Shown here piece by piece: positions 15,877-24,257 of a stretch of 49,432 nt of DNA. A model generated the notes under the pieces. It was not told the origin of the DNA and did no database searches. It saw nothing but the letters and a program-made list of their open reading frames with translations. Position 1 is the stretch's first letter, and each line of letters begins with the position of its first letter. Source of the DNA: Planctomycetaceae bacterium (GTDB lineage: Bacteria > Planctomycetota > Planctomycetia > Pirellulales > Pirellulaceae); the NCBI GenBank assembly GCA_024642205.1, contig JAHEBQ010000047.1, positions 1 through 49,432 on the forward strand, read 5' to 3'. Both the position numbers and the translations under genes were made by a program.

Positions 15877-16847
15877 GCGTTCAAAAGATCATTTGCTTAG
15901 CTGTCGTGCGCGCAACAGAGATTTTTGGGGACAGGTCCAATTGAAAGAAATCAAGTTTTGTTTTCGACGACAAATCGTGAATTGAGTCCCTCCGAGCATC
16001 CAAAGCGATCATCGACTTGTACCACCAACTCAAGCTTTTTGAGAGGCCGGCGACATATGACAGACGGCTGTTCTTGGGGACTGCCAAAGCCTGAATTCAT
16101 GAAGTCAAAACCACATATTGGAGCAGCCAATGACGATTTACCGACTATGACATTATCTTTCCGGTTCATCAAAGCAGCTGGGAGTCGAGTGGAGGAAGGA
16201 AAAATGCGGACGGGTGCTTTCTGGAAAGCACTTCAATACCGTGTGCCAAAGGCGCTCGTCTTGGGCCAGCGCAACGAATCGTCGCGATTTGTTGGCAGCT
16301 TTGGCCGAGGCCGACGCCTTCGGCTCACAAATACACTGGACAACAGGTTTATAAATCCCCTCGAACAAGTGCTCGCGATGTCGGCGAGCTATCCGCTGTT
16401 GGCCATGTCGAGCCTGTCGATGGAGGCTGGTTCGGAAAATTGTTGAAGAGGTGGCAAAGAGGCTGGCGAATGGGGCTCTGAACCTGGATCCGATGGACAA
16501 GCTACAGCAACAACATGGCCAGGCTACCGCAAAAGGAACTGCACCGTCTGATTTCGGAAGTTCTCGTTTTTGATTGGCCGTATTTCCCGGTTCTGGTGAG
16601 CGAGTACGTCAAACTTGTCTTCTCCAGCTTGGCAATGTCCGAATGATTGAACGAATGAACTGATATTACACTGCGGAATCCTCCAGAGTCGTCTGTTATC
16701 GGCCGTCTGTGTTCGACCCGGCCGGTTTCCGCTGCGGTTGTGACCTGGCGACGGATGACAAGCAGACGGAAAGGAGTCACAATTTCTATTGTGTTCGTTA
16801 TTGGAGGAGCATGGTTTTTTTCTTGTAGCCAGGGGTGAGGCAAGCGC
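15877..16847. other. gene-free stretch of about 970 bp, possibly degenerate
   Basis: The longest frames on both strands lack domains, hydrophobic patterns and start signals, and the reading frames are broken. One short segment (about 15990-16075) reads as a plausible peptide containing IIDLYHQLKLFERP before a stop, so a decayed gene is possible. No inverted repeats typical of an insertion sequence were seen. Confidence 0.4.
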
Positions 16848-17867
16848 ATGACGCAACCGGCAGATCACTTACAGGATGGACGTCGACGGCTGGGCTATAG
16901 CGAGCTGTTCGTCTCGCCGATTGGCCTTGGTACCTGGCCGATCGCGGGCATGACAAGTTTAAACGTCAACGACGATGATTCGTTGGCGACAATCGAGCAA
17001 GCCATCGAGTGCGGCATCAACCTGATTGACACCGCGCACTGCTACGGATTGCATGGCGAGAGTGAAATGTTGATCGGAAAGTCGATCAAGGGACTACGGG
17101 AGCGATTGGTCGTCACTTCGAAAGGGGGCATTCATTGGGATACTCAGGCCGTTCGGCATTTGGACGCGCGACCCGCGACGATCATCAGCGAATGCGAAAC
17201 AAGTCTTCGGCGGATGGAAATTGAAACGATTGACCTGTTTTACTTGCATGCGCCCGACCCGGATGTACCGGTCACGGAATCGGCAACGGCATTTGCAAGG
17301 CTGATGAAAAGCGGAAAAATCCGTGCCACTGGTGCTTCGAATCTGAATGTAGAACAACTGACCCAATTCCATTGTGTTTGTCCGATCACTGCCGTTCAAC
17401 CCCCTTATAACATGCTGCAACGTGACATCGAAAACGACATCGTCCCATGGTGCCTCAAACACAACGTCTCGATTATCAATTACTGGCCGTTGATGAAGGG
17501 TTTGCTCGCGGGAAAGATTCGAAGAGGCCACTCGTTTGACCCCAACGACAAACGATTGACCTACGATGTGTTCCAGGGAGAGAAGTTTGAGTCGGCCCAG
17601 AGATTGCTTGATGAGCTTGATGCGATAGCCAAATCCCTTGGCAAATCCGTCGCGCAGATCGTCGTCAACTGGACGTTTAATCAACCTGGAATCGCTTCGA
17701 CGCTGTGCGGCGCCAAACGAAATTGGCAAATTCGGGAAACCGCCGGCGCAATGGGATGGAACCTCGATGATGCCAGTCGATCCAGGATTGTCGCCTTGCT
17801 AAACCAGTTTCAATTACATCAGGGACCTTTCGGCAGGCGAAGCGATCGTGCAAGGGAACCGCGATAA
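16848..17867 (+). CDS. aldo/keto reductase
   Basis: A 339-residue NAD(P)H-dependent oxidoreductase of the aldo/keto reductase superfamily, a TIM barrel that reduces carbonyls or oxidises sugars. The catalytic tetrad is visible: Asp61 and Tyr66 (NLIDTAHCYG), Lys92 (VVTSKGG) and His134 (DLFYLHAPDPD). The N-terminal LGTWPIAGM and C-terminal AKRNWQIRETAGA (cofactor-binding end) also fit. GAGG lies 8 bases before ATG 16848. The signature resembles the AKR11-13 type enzymes rather than classic aldose reductase. No substrate can be assigned. Its stop is 81 bp from the convergent LRAT-like gene. Confidence 0.92.
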   Translation: MTQPADHLQDGRRRLGYSELFVSPIGLGTWPIAGMTSLNVNDDDSLATIEQAIECGINLIDTAHCYGLHGESEMLIGKSIKGLRERLVVTSKGGIHWDTQAVRHLDARPATIISECETSLRRMEIETIDLFYLHAPDPDVPVTESATAFARLMKSGKIRATGASNLNVEQLTQFHCVCPITAVQPPYNMLQRDIENDIVPWCLKHNVSIINYWPLMKGLLAGKIRRGHSFDPNDKRLTYDVFQGEKFESAQRLLDELDAIAKSLGKSVAQIVVNWTFNQPGIASTLCGAKRNWQIRETAGAMGWNLDDASRSRIVALLNQFQLHQGPFGRRSDRAREPR

Positions 17868-17947
17868 AAATGTCCTCTTCGTAATACCAGTCCGAGGCTC
17901 ATACCTGCGGCTCAACTTTATTTGAAAAACAGGGTTTACAATACCGA

Positions 17948-18769
17948 TTAAATCGGAGGCGTACCGGAGTCCGGCAACTTGGTTCGAATTCCGGTCACGG
18001 CCGCGACCACGAGTTTTCCGGTTTCGACAGTTTGGTTGGCGACAACCTGTCCCACCACCCAGTATCCCACTCCTGCCGCAGCCGTGACCGGACCGCCCAA
18101 CGTCCATCCGATCGCTGCCGCGGATGCAAATCCGACCTGCTGGCCGATGTGGCGTGTTTGAGATTTCGACTTGCCGTTCTGGACCGCCACGATTTCAACG
18201 GTGGCCTGGACCAAATCGGCAACGCCGGCCACGATTGCAGGTCCTTTTGCCACACCGATGGCGACCGCACGGATGGTTTGTCGCGACGAAATCTTGACGG
18301 CCCATTTTTGAAATAGCGTTTTGGCCGCAACCGCTGCTGTTTGGCGGGCAAACGTCTCGGACAAATTGACTTGATGACTTTCGTGTTCGCCGCTTCGACA
18401 CCAATTGGCAAAATGCTCACAGTTGTTGTCGATCAGGTCGTAGCCCGACTCGCCGATTCGTTGGTGCGCACGGTCCACAATCTGCTCGGAGTCATAGTTC
18501 GATTTTGAATCGCGATGACTTATCGTGCGTCCTTTGCTGAAGACCTCCAAATCGACGAGTTCGACGACCGCGTGTTCAAGATCAAAAATGCCGCGGCCAA
18601 AATGAATCACTTTGCCGTCACCACAATAAATCCCGTGGTGATCATAAAGACCCATATTCACCACCAGGTGGGAACCGGGGAGGAACTCGAGCTGTAATTC
18701 AGAATTGATGGTTTTGGATTCCTGATACGCAAACAAACTGGCGGCTGGTCCGAAAGCGATCGCTACCAA
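17948..18769 (-). CDS. LRAT-fold (NlpC/P60-related) acyltransferase-like protein
   Basis: A 273-residue protein with the lecithin:retinol acyltransferase domain, a circularly permuted papain-like fold. Conserved elements are GSHLVVNMGLYDHHGIY, GDGKVIHFGRG and NNCEHFANWCRSG. The catalytic residues fit the family: His44 and His56, twelve apart as in HRASLS enzymes, and nucleophile Cys117. Family members move acyl groups between phospholipids or act as cysteine hydrolases. The C-terminal half has two long Ala/Gly-rich hydrophobic stretches (about residues 165-190 and 210-240), suggesting membrane insertion. The start is TTG at 18769; a stop codon three codons upstream allows no earlier start. 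The substrate is unknown. Confidence 0.8.
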   Translation of the reverse strand: MVAIAFGPAASLFAYQESKTINSELQLEFLPGSHLVVNMGLYDHHGIYCGDGKVIHFGRGIFDLEHAVVELVDLEVFSKGRTISHRDSKSNYDSEQIVDRAHQRIGESGYDLIDNNCEHFANWCRSGEHESHQVNLSETFARQTAAVAAKTLFQKWAVKISSRQTIRAVAIGVAKGPAIVAGVADLVQATVEIVAVQNGKSKSQTRHIGQQVGFASAAAIGWTLGGPVTAAAGVGYWVVGQVVANQTVETGKLVVAAVTGIRTKLPDSGTPPI

Positions 18770-18984
18770 CGATTCGGATTAGACAGTGGAATCTTAGATG
18801 GATCGGTCCATTCGTCAATTTCCCGGTGTCTCCCCCGTACATTCGCCATTCGACAGGCGAGGATAGGTCAAGTTTGACGATTATCGGGGCGAACGCCAAC
18901 GGATATACGACTTCAGGACGATAACCTAGACAGCGACTTGACGACCGTTGGTATCGTATTCGTATTTTTTCATTCGAGAAGTCC

Positions 18985-19257
18985 GTGACCCAAGACTCAT
19001 CCCAACCTCTGGCGGAACAGTTGGTCCGTGCCCGGGCATTGGCTCAAACCCGGCTCGCCCAATACTCCCGGCTTGAAGCAGCGGATTGCAAAGAGGTCTA
19101 TTTGTTCAAGGACGGCCAGTTTTGTGGCGTCCGCTTCAACCTCGGTGCCTTTCAAGCCGATTGGAGGATCAACGACACCGTCTTGAACGTATTCCGCGGT
19201 GCAAGCCAGATCAATCGAATCGAAATGGAGTCGTCTGAAGGAAAAACGGCCGCCTGA
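18985..19257 (+). CDS. small conserved-looking protein of unknown function
   Basis: A 90-residue frame with GTG start at 18985. It is hydrophilic, with an N-terminal helix (LAEQLVRARALAQTRLAQYSRLEA) and a beta-rich centre (EVYLFKDGQFCGVRFNLGAFQADW). Composition and codon use look like a real gene, and it resembles small hypothetical proteins of planctomycetes, though I cannot name a family. It is divergent from the LRAT-like gene with a 215-bp intergenic region that probably holds both promoters. Confidence 0.65.
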   Translation: MTQDSSQPLAEQLVRARALAQTRLAQYSRLEAADCKEVYLFKDGQFCGVRFNLGAFQADWRINDTVLNVFRGASQINRIEMESSEGKTAA

Positions 19258-19353
19258 CGACGATCTGCCCGAGTGTCGGCAGCGTTGAATTCACACAATC
19301 CGGTGCTCATTTCCGGGTGATTTTCAACCTGCCCATGTAGCGCATCTAGCGCA

Positions 19354-19386
19354 TAAAAAAACCGCGTTTGAACAACCTAACGCGGT
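19354..19386 (-). terminator. intrinsic terminator of the small basic protein gene
   Basis: Read on the minus strand: ACCGCGTT (19386-19379), a 10-base loop, AACGCGGT (19368-19361) and a run of seven T (19360-19354). It lies 24 bp past the stop of the minus-strand gene at 19411. Confidence 0.9.
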
Positions 19387-19410
19387 CGAATCTCAGTTCG
19401 GAACGCGAGA

Positions 19411-19617
19411 CTACTTGTCGTCTTCGCCGTCCTTCTTGACTTTCTTTTTCTTCTTCATGGAGATTTTGGCGACGCGGACCTTAGGAATGCCATAGACGCG
19501 ATCCCCTTCCTGCCAGCGGTCGTCGGCTATCAGCCTTTTGAGACGTTCTGGACGAGTCAGGACGTTACGTGTCTTCACCGAACCGGCTTTGATTTTCAAA
19601 CTCTTGTCGATAGTCAT
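19411..19617 (-). CDS. small basic protein (planctomycete/verrucomicrobial type)
   Basis: A 68-residue, strongly basic protein starting MTIDKSLKIKAG and containing RNVLTRPERLKRL, GDRVYGIPKVRV and a Lys-rich stretch KKKKKVKK near the end. This layout matches the small basic protein family seen in the PVC superphylum (TIGR04137 as I remember it), thought to associate with RNA or ribosomes but without established function. ATG 19617 is chosen because relatives begin at this MxxDKSL; the frame could start at 19656. It has its own terminator, consistent with high, independent expression. Confidence 0.75.
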   Translation of the reverse strand: MTIDKSLKIKAGSVKTRNVLTRPERLKRLIADDRWQEGDRVYGIPKVRVAKISMKKKKKVKKDGEDDK

Positions 19618-20057
19618 CGGTAGCTTCTTATTGTTTTCTTGGCCCATCCGGCTCAAGACCGGGGGTCGGAACTAAGTGGATATTTTTCAATTTTATGTCG
19701 AGCCGCGAATTATAGGTGACTTTCTGGCCCTGTTCAAGGGCTAATCGCTCGGTGTTTTGCGGGTTCGGAATCCATCAGTCGTTGGCAGAGGTTGATTGCC
19801 ATTTCGCCTCTGGCGACCGCGACCCGAATTAGACATGCGTTCATTTGACGGTCCCGGATGAACATGCGACTCATCGGGTTCAAGCGATGAAAATGCCCGG
19901 AGTTATGATTCAAATACGCCTGGGACTGCCATATTTGGCGGCTCCGGGCCGAATGGCCTGAGTAAGTTGAGGCCTTGAGCTTGTTCCGATTTCGATATTT
20001 GCCCCGGAATCGAGCCTCCGGTTATATTGCGACATTAAATTTCAGTCCATCAATCCA
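19618..20057. other. divergent intergenic region before pfkA
   Basis: It separates the minus-strand small basic protein gene from plus-strand pfkA and should contain promoters for both; no convincing -35/-10 pair was picked out. A 46-codon minus-strand frame (19874-19734) has an acceptable composition but no supporting signal. Confidence 0.4.
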
Positions 20058-21059
20058 ATGGAAAACACGATGAGAATCGGGGTATTTTGCAGTGGTGGAG
20101 ACGCGCCGGGAATGAACGCTTGCGTGCGCGCCGTCGTACGGGCGGCGACCTTCCACGGTCACCAGGTAGTTGGCATTCTGAGAGGCTACCAGGGCCTGAT
20201 CAATGGAGAATTTTTCGTCGAATCCGACTGCCAGACCAACCTCACTTCCAATCGTGTAACCACCTGGTCTGCCCATGGTGGAGCCCATTTACGCAGTAGT
20301 CGCAGTGAAGAATTCCGCACACTGGAAGGTCAGAGAAAGGCTGCTGACGTGCTCGAACGGAACGGCATCGAAGCGCTGATTCCCATTGGCGGAGATGGAA
20401 CCTTTCATGGCGCGGTGGCGTTGGCCAAGATATGGGACGGGCAAATCGTCGGTTGTCCTGGAACGATCGACAACGATCTGATGGGCACCGATTACACGAT
20501 CGGATTTTCCACCGCAGTACAAACGGCCGTCGAGGCTGTTGACAAGATTCGTGATACCGCATCGAGCCATGATCGAATGTTCCTGGTCGAAGTCATGGGG
20601 CGTCACAGCGGATACATCGCGCTGTACACCGCACTGGCAGCGGGCGTCGATGTTGTGGCAATTCCCGAGACCGACACGAATTTTCCGGAGATCGTCGCTT
20701 ACCTCAACAAGACAAAGAAACAGGGTCGAACGATGGCCATCATGGTTATCGCAGAAGGAGACGAAAAAGGTGGCGCTAATCAAATCAACGAGCAGCTCAT
20801 CCAGCACGGCTGCCCGTTTCAGACGCGAACGGTTGTACTGGGTCATCTTCAACGCGGTGGAACGCCGACGCCCGAGGATCGACGACGGGCAACCCAGATG
20901 GGGCGCGGAGCGGTCGAGGCGATTCTGGCTGGAAAAACCGGAGTGATGATTGGCACCCAGGATGGCATGTGCATTTCGACTCCCTTTGAAAAGACGTATG
21001 AAACACACCGACCAGTTCCGCAAGAGCTGCTGGAAGTGCTGGGTGAAATGGCCTCCTAA
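20058..21059 (+). CDS. pfkA: ATP-type 6-phosphofructokinase
   Basis: A 333-residue glycolytic enzyme phosphorylating fructose 6-phosphate. The motifs are GVFCSGGDAPGMNACVR, PIGGDGTFHGA, GCPGTIDND with catalytic Asp138, VEVMGRHSGYIA, IPETD, and LGHLQRGGTPTPEDR. Gly114 in GGDG and Gly135 in PGTIDND are the residues typical of ATP-using enzymes; pyrophosphate-using ones carry Asp and Lys there. ATG 20058 is given; ATG 20070 (MRIGVF) matches relatives better and has a GGA 7 bases upstream, so it may be the true start. The gene is apparently monocistronic. Confidence 0.95.
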   Translation: MENTMRIGVFCSGGDAPGMNACVRAVVRAATFHGHQVVGILRGYQGLINGEFFVESDCQTNLTSNRVTTWSAHGGAHLRSSRSEEFRTLEGQRKAADVLERNGIEALIPIGGDGTFHGAVALAKIWDGQIVGCPGTIDNDLMGTDYTIGFSTAVQTAVEAVDKIRDTASSHDRMFLVEVMGRHSGYIALYTALAAGVDVVAIPETDTNFPEIVAYLNKTKKQGRTMAIMVIAEGDEKGGANQINEQLIQHGCPFQTRTVVLGHLQRGGTPTPEDRRRATQMGRGAVEAILAGKTGVMIGTQDGMCISTPFEKTYETHRPVPQELLEVLGEMAS

Positions 21060-21369
21060 AATTGAGCTCGGCAGTCAATTCGTTTTTTCCCATTACGTCG
21101 AATCAGCATATCCCGGCGTAACGCCCCGATTCCAGCAAAAGGGCTGCAGTTGATTGGCTTGTCATTCTGCAAGGCTTGCTGGGAAACAGAACCTCATTTG
21201 GCCGCCCAGAAATCTCGCATGCCTTGATGTCAAGACAGACACGTTGAAAAATGAACGCTGGGCCGAATGGAATTCTGTTGCGGTGCCGACGGGACCGAAA
21301 TTGAATTTTGAAAGGCACCCCAATTGTTGATTTTTCCAATCCTTCCCGACGGTCGGCAAGTAACACCGA
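21060..21369. other. convergent intergenic region pfkA/uvrB
   Basis: Between the 3' ends of pfkA and uvrB. No frame with protein features, no RNA gene and no clear terminator hairpin was seen. Confidence 0.5.
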
Positions 21370-23445
21370 TCAGGTTGGCTTTTTTCTCGGCCTTGGGACT
21401 TTGCTGTTTTTACGTCGCCGGCCCTTTCTTCCCTTGGGCTTCGAATCGTCTACCGATGACATGGGTTGACCGATGAACTCTTGAAGTTGACTGATCCGAT
21501 CGCGAAGAACTCCCGCTCTTTCGAACTCCAGATCCTCGGCAGCCTGCAGCATTTCTGTTTGAAGCTCGTTGACGTACTCCTCGGTGATGAAGACAGTGTC
21601 TTCGGTTTTCTTCAACGCATCGTTGGCATCGCGGCGGTTTTTCAGATCGGCAGCGATTCCGACCGAGACCTCCTTGAATACCGTGGTCGGTGTAATCCCG
21701 TGTTCCAGGTTGTAGGCCTCCTGGATCGAACGACGGCGGGCGGTTTCCTGGATCGCGTTTTTCATGGCCTCGGTGACTCGATCGCCGTACAGTATGACTT
21801 TCGCGTTTACATTCCGAGCCGAGCGTCCGATCGTCTGTACCAGCGAAGTTTCGCTACGCAGAAAACCCTGCTTGTCGGCGTCCAGAATGGCGACCAACGA
21901 CACCTCGGGCAGGTCAAGGCCTTCTCGAAGCAGGTTGACTCCGACAAGGCACTGGTACCGACCGAGTCTCAGGTCACGCAGCAGTTCAACCCGTTCGAAT
22001 GCGTCCAGTTCGCTGTGCAGCCACTTGCTGGCGATCCCGTTTTCACTGAGGTAAGCCGACAGATCTTCGGCCAAACGTTTGGTCAGTGCCGTGACCAGGA
22101 CGCGCTCTCCGACATCACGTCTCAGTTTCACTTGCTCCAATAAATGGGCGACTTGTCCGCTCGCAGGGACCACTTCGACAACGGGATCAAGCAAGCCGGT
22201 CGGTCGAATGATTTGCTCGACGACTTCACCCCCCGTTTTTTCCAGCTCATAATCACTCGGGGTTGCCGAAACGTAGACCACTTTGTCGATGCGGTTTTCC
22301 CATTCTTCAAACTTGAGCGGCCGGTTATCCAGAGCGCTGGGCAATCGGAATCCGTGTGCAACCAGCGTTTCCTTGCGGCTTCGATCGCCGGCATACATCG
22401 CCTTGATCTGCGAACAGGTTACGTGGGATTCATCAATAAACAGCAGGAACTTTTCCGGGAAAAAATTGTATAGCGTTTCCGGTTCTTCGCCCGCTTCCCG
22501 ACCTGCCAGATGGCGACTGTAGTTTTCGATTCCTGGACAGTGCCCGACGTGTTCCAACATCTCGATATCAAAGCGAGTCCGCGCATTGAGTCGCTGGGCC
22601 TCAAGCAGCTTGCCTTCTGACTGAAACAAATCCAATTGCTCTTTGAGTTCCAATCGAATCCGTTTGACCGCGTCCGCGATTCGCGATTCTGAAGTCACGA
22701 AATGTTTGGCCGGATAGATGTAGATTTGATTTTCGGGCGCAATCGACGCTCCGGTCAGCGGGTTGATGATCGAGATTTGCTCGATATCATCCCCCCAAAA
22801 CTCGATTCGATAGGCGAATTCCTCATAGGACGGCCAGATTTCGACGCTGTCGCCTCGGACCCGAAACGTCGATCGTTCAAACGCGATATCATTGCGTTTG
22901 TATTGAATATCGATGAACTTCGAGAGCATCTTGTCGCGGTCAATCGATTCGCCTGTCTTGAGCGCAACCATCATCGTTTTGTAATCGTCCGGCGATCCGA
23001 GACCATAGATACTGGAGACGCTGGCAACAATGATCACGTCTTTGCGGCTGACGAGCGAGCTGGTTGTTGCCAGACGCAAACGATCAATATCTTCGTTGAT
23101 CGACGCATCTTTTTCGATATAAATATCCCGTTGGGGAATATAGGCTTCCGGCTGGTAATAGTCGTAATAACTGACAAAGTAATGAACGGCGTTGTTGGGA
23201 AAGAAGTCCTTGAACTCGGAATACAACTGTGCCGCCAACGTTTTATTGTGTGAGATCACGAGCGTGGGCAGCTGAACCTCCTGGATCACATTCGCCATGG
23301 TGAATGTTTTTCCGGAACCGGTGACTCCCATTAACATCTGGTGTTTCTTGTTGGCATTGATCTGTTCAACCAGCGTGGCGATGGCCTGCGGTTGATCACC
23401 ACTTGGATCAAAGGGTGCGGAAAGTTTGAACATCAGAATCGACAT
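21370..23445 (-). CDS. uvrB: excinuclease ABC subunit B
   Basis: A 691-residue damage-verification helicase of nucleotide excision repair. Walker A MGVTGSGKTFTMAN (Lys46), the beta-hairpin region YYDYYQPEAYIPQRD, Walker B LLFIDESH, helicase motifs VYVSATP and GVNLLREGLDLPEVSLVAILD with QTIGRSARN, and a C-terminal UVR motif (EMLQAAEDLEFERAGVLRDRI) that binds UvrC are all present. A short Lys/Arg-rich tail follows. Length is usual for the family. ATG 23445 is given; ATG 23433 (MFKLSAPF) is equally plausible. Confidence 0.98.
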   Translation of the reverse strand: MSILMFKLSAPFDPSGDQPQAIATLVEQINANKKHQMLMGVTGSGKTFTMANVIQEVQLPTLVISHNKTLAAQLYSEFKDFFPNNAVHYFVSYYDYYQPEAYIPQRDIYIEKDASINEDIDRLRLATTSSLVSRKDVIIVASVSSIYGLGSPDDYKTMMVALKTGESIDRDKMLSKFIDIQYKRNDIAFERSTFRVRGDSVEIWPSYEEFAYRIEFWGDDIEQISIINPLTGASIAPENQIYIYPAKHFVTSESRIADAVKRIRLELKEQLDLFQSEGKLLEAQRLNARTRFDIEMLEHVGHCPGIENYSRHLAGREAGEEPETLYNFFPEKFLLFIDESHVTCSQIKAMYAGDRSRKETLVAHGFRLPSALDNRPLKFEEWENRIDKVVYVSATPSDYELEKTGGEVVEQIIRPTGLLDPVVEVVPASGQVAHLLEQVKLRRDVGERVLVTALTKRLAEDLSAYLSENGIASKWLHSELDAFERVELLRDLRLGRYQCLVGVNLLREGLDLPEVSLVAILDADKQGFLRSETSLVQTIGRSARNVNAKVILYGDRVTEAMKNAIQETARRRSIQEAYNLEHGITPTTVFKEVSVGIAADLKNRRDANDALKKTEDTVFITEEYVNELQTEMLQAAEDLEFERAGVLRDRISQLQEFIGQPMSSVDDSKPKGRKGRRRKNSKVPRPRKKPT

Positions 23446-23642
23446 ATCTCAGGATCGGGATAATCCTTCATTTTAAGGGCAATCAGCCGACGAGCTAGAC
23501 TAAATTGGATCCTGATCGCGCATCAATTCGCCCGAAATGCCCGCACGCCGCGTCCAACGGCAGGCAGACCTCGCCGCGATCTGGCCTGATTTGCGGATTG
23601 GACCTCGATCCTAAAAACAACCTCGTTCGCGTGCCGGTTGAC

Positions 23643-24188
23643 TTACTGATTCGAACCAATGGGGTTGATTGGGACAAGATATGGCTTCAACGACTCGAGG
23701 GTTTTCTCTCCGATGCCCGGTACGTGGCATAGATCATGGAGTGAATCAAAGTCGCCAAACTCTCGCCGGTGATCGACAATGGCCTGAGCAAGCTTGATTC
23801 CGAGCCCCGGGAGTGCGACGATTTCACCGAATTCGGCAGAGTTGATATCGACCTTGAATTCAGCGCGAATCGGATCTGCCCGATCAATATCAACCAAACC
23901 GTTTTCCATGTACCATCGGTAGGAAAAAAAAGTGGTCATCATTATCAATGAACCGAACAGAATTCGCGCTACCAGGCTTTGATGTGGAGCGGAGAGTATT
24001 ACGCGCAGCCTGTTGAGCAAATGCTCTCGTGGAAACTCGGGAACCAACCCGAAATCGTCGGGTGGTTCGAACGGATCCTTGAAGTCATCATGGGAATCAG
24101 CAGGCGGCAAGCCGGTCAAATGGTCGTGACGGTTCCCGTCGGTAGAATCGAACGCGACAAAATCCAGTTTTGAATTGCGGTCGTTCAA
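23643..24188 (-). CDS. membrane-anchored helix-hairpin-helix (ComEA-like) protein
   Basis: A 181-residue protein. The N-terminal 70 residues are polar and acidic, followed by one transmembrane segment (VARILFGSLIMMTTFFSY). Residues 110-172 form a double helix-hairpin-helix unit: VDINSAEFGEIVALPGLGIKLAQAI and LCHVPGIGEKTLESLKPYL. Such units bind DNA without sequence specificity; in ComEA they capture incoming DNA at the cell surface. The long acidic N-terminal region on one side and the DNA-binding unit on the other differ from classic ComEA. Start is TTG 24188 with GAGGG just upstream. No other competence gene is nearby, so the role remains open. Confidence 0.75.
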   Translation of the reverse strand: MNDRNSKLDFVAFDSTDGNRHDHLTGLPPADSHDDFKDPFEPPDDFGLVPEFPREHLLNRLRVILSAPHQSLVARILFGSLIMMTTFFSYRWYMENGLVDIDRADPIRAEFKVDINSAEFGEIVALPGLGIKLAQAIVDHRREFGDFDSLHDLCHVPGIGEKTLESLKPYLVPINPIGSNQ

Positions 24189-24257
24189 GACGCCCTCAAT
24201 ACGGGGGTAATTCCGTTGTGCAATCCGAGACCCCGTACTCGGTCGTTCTTGCGTCGC

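Noticed and set aside
15925..16446. 173-codon plus-strand frame
   Set aside because: Ser/Arg-rich without domains; lies in a region where other frames are broken. Kept as gene-free.
19734..19874. 46-codon minus-strand frame upstream of the small basic protein gene
   Set aside because: Acceptable composition but no ribosome-binding site or recognised family; too little evidence to call.
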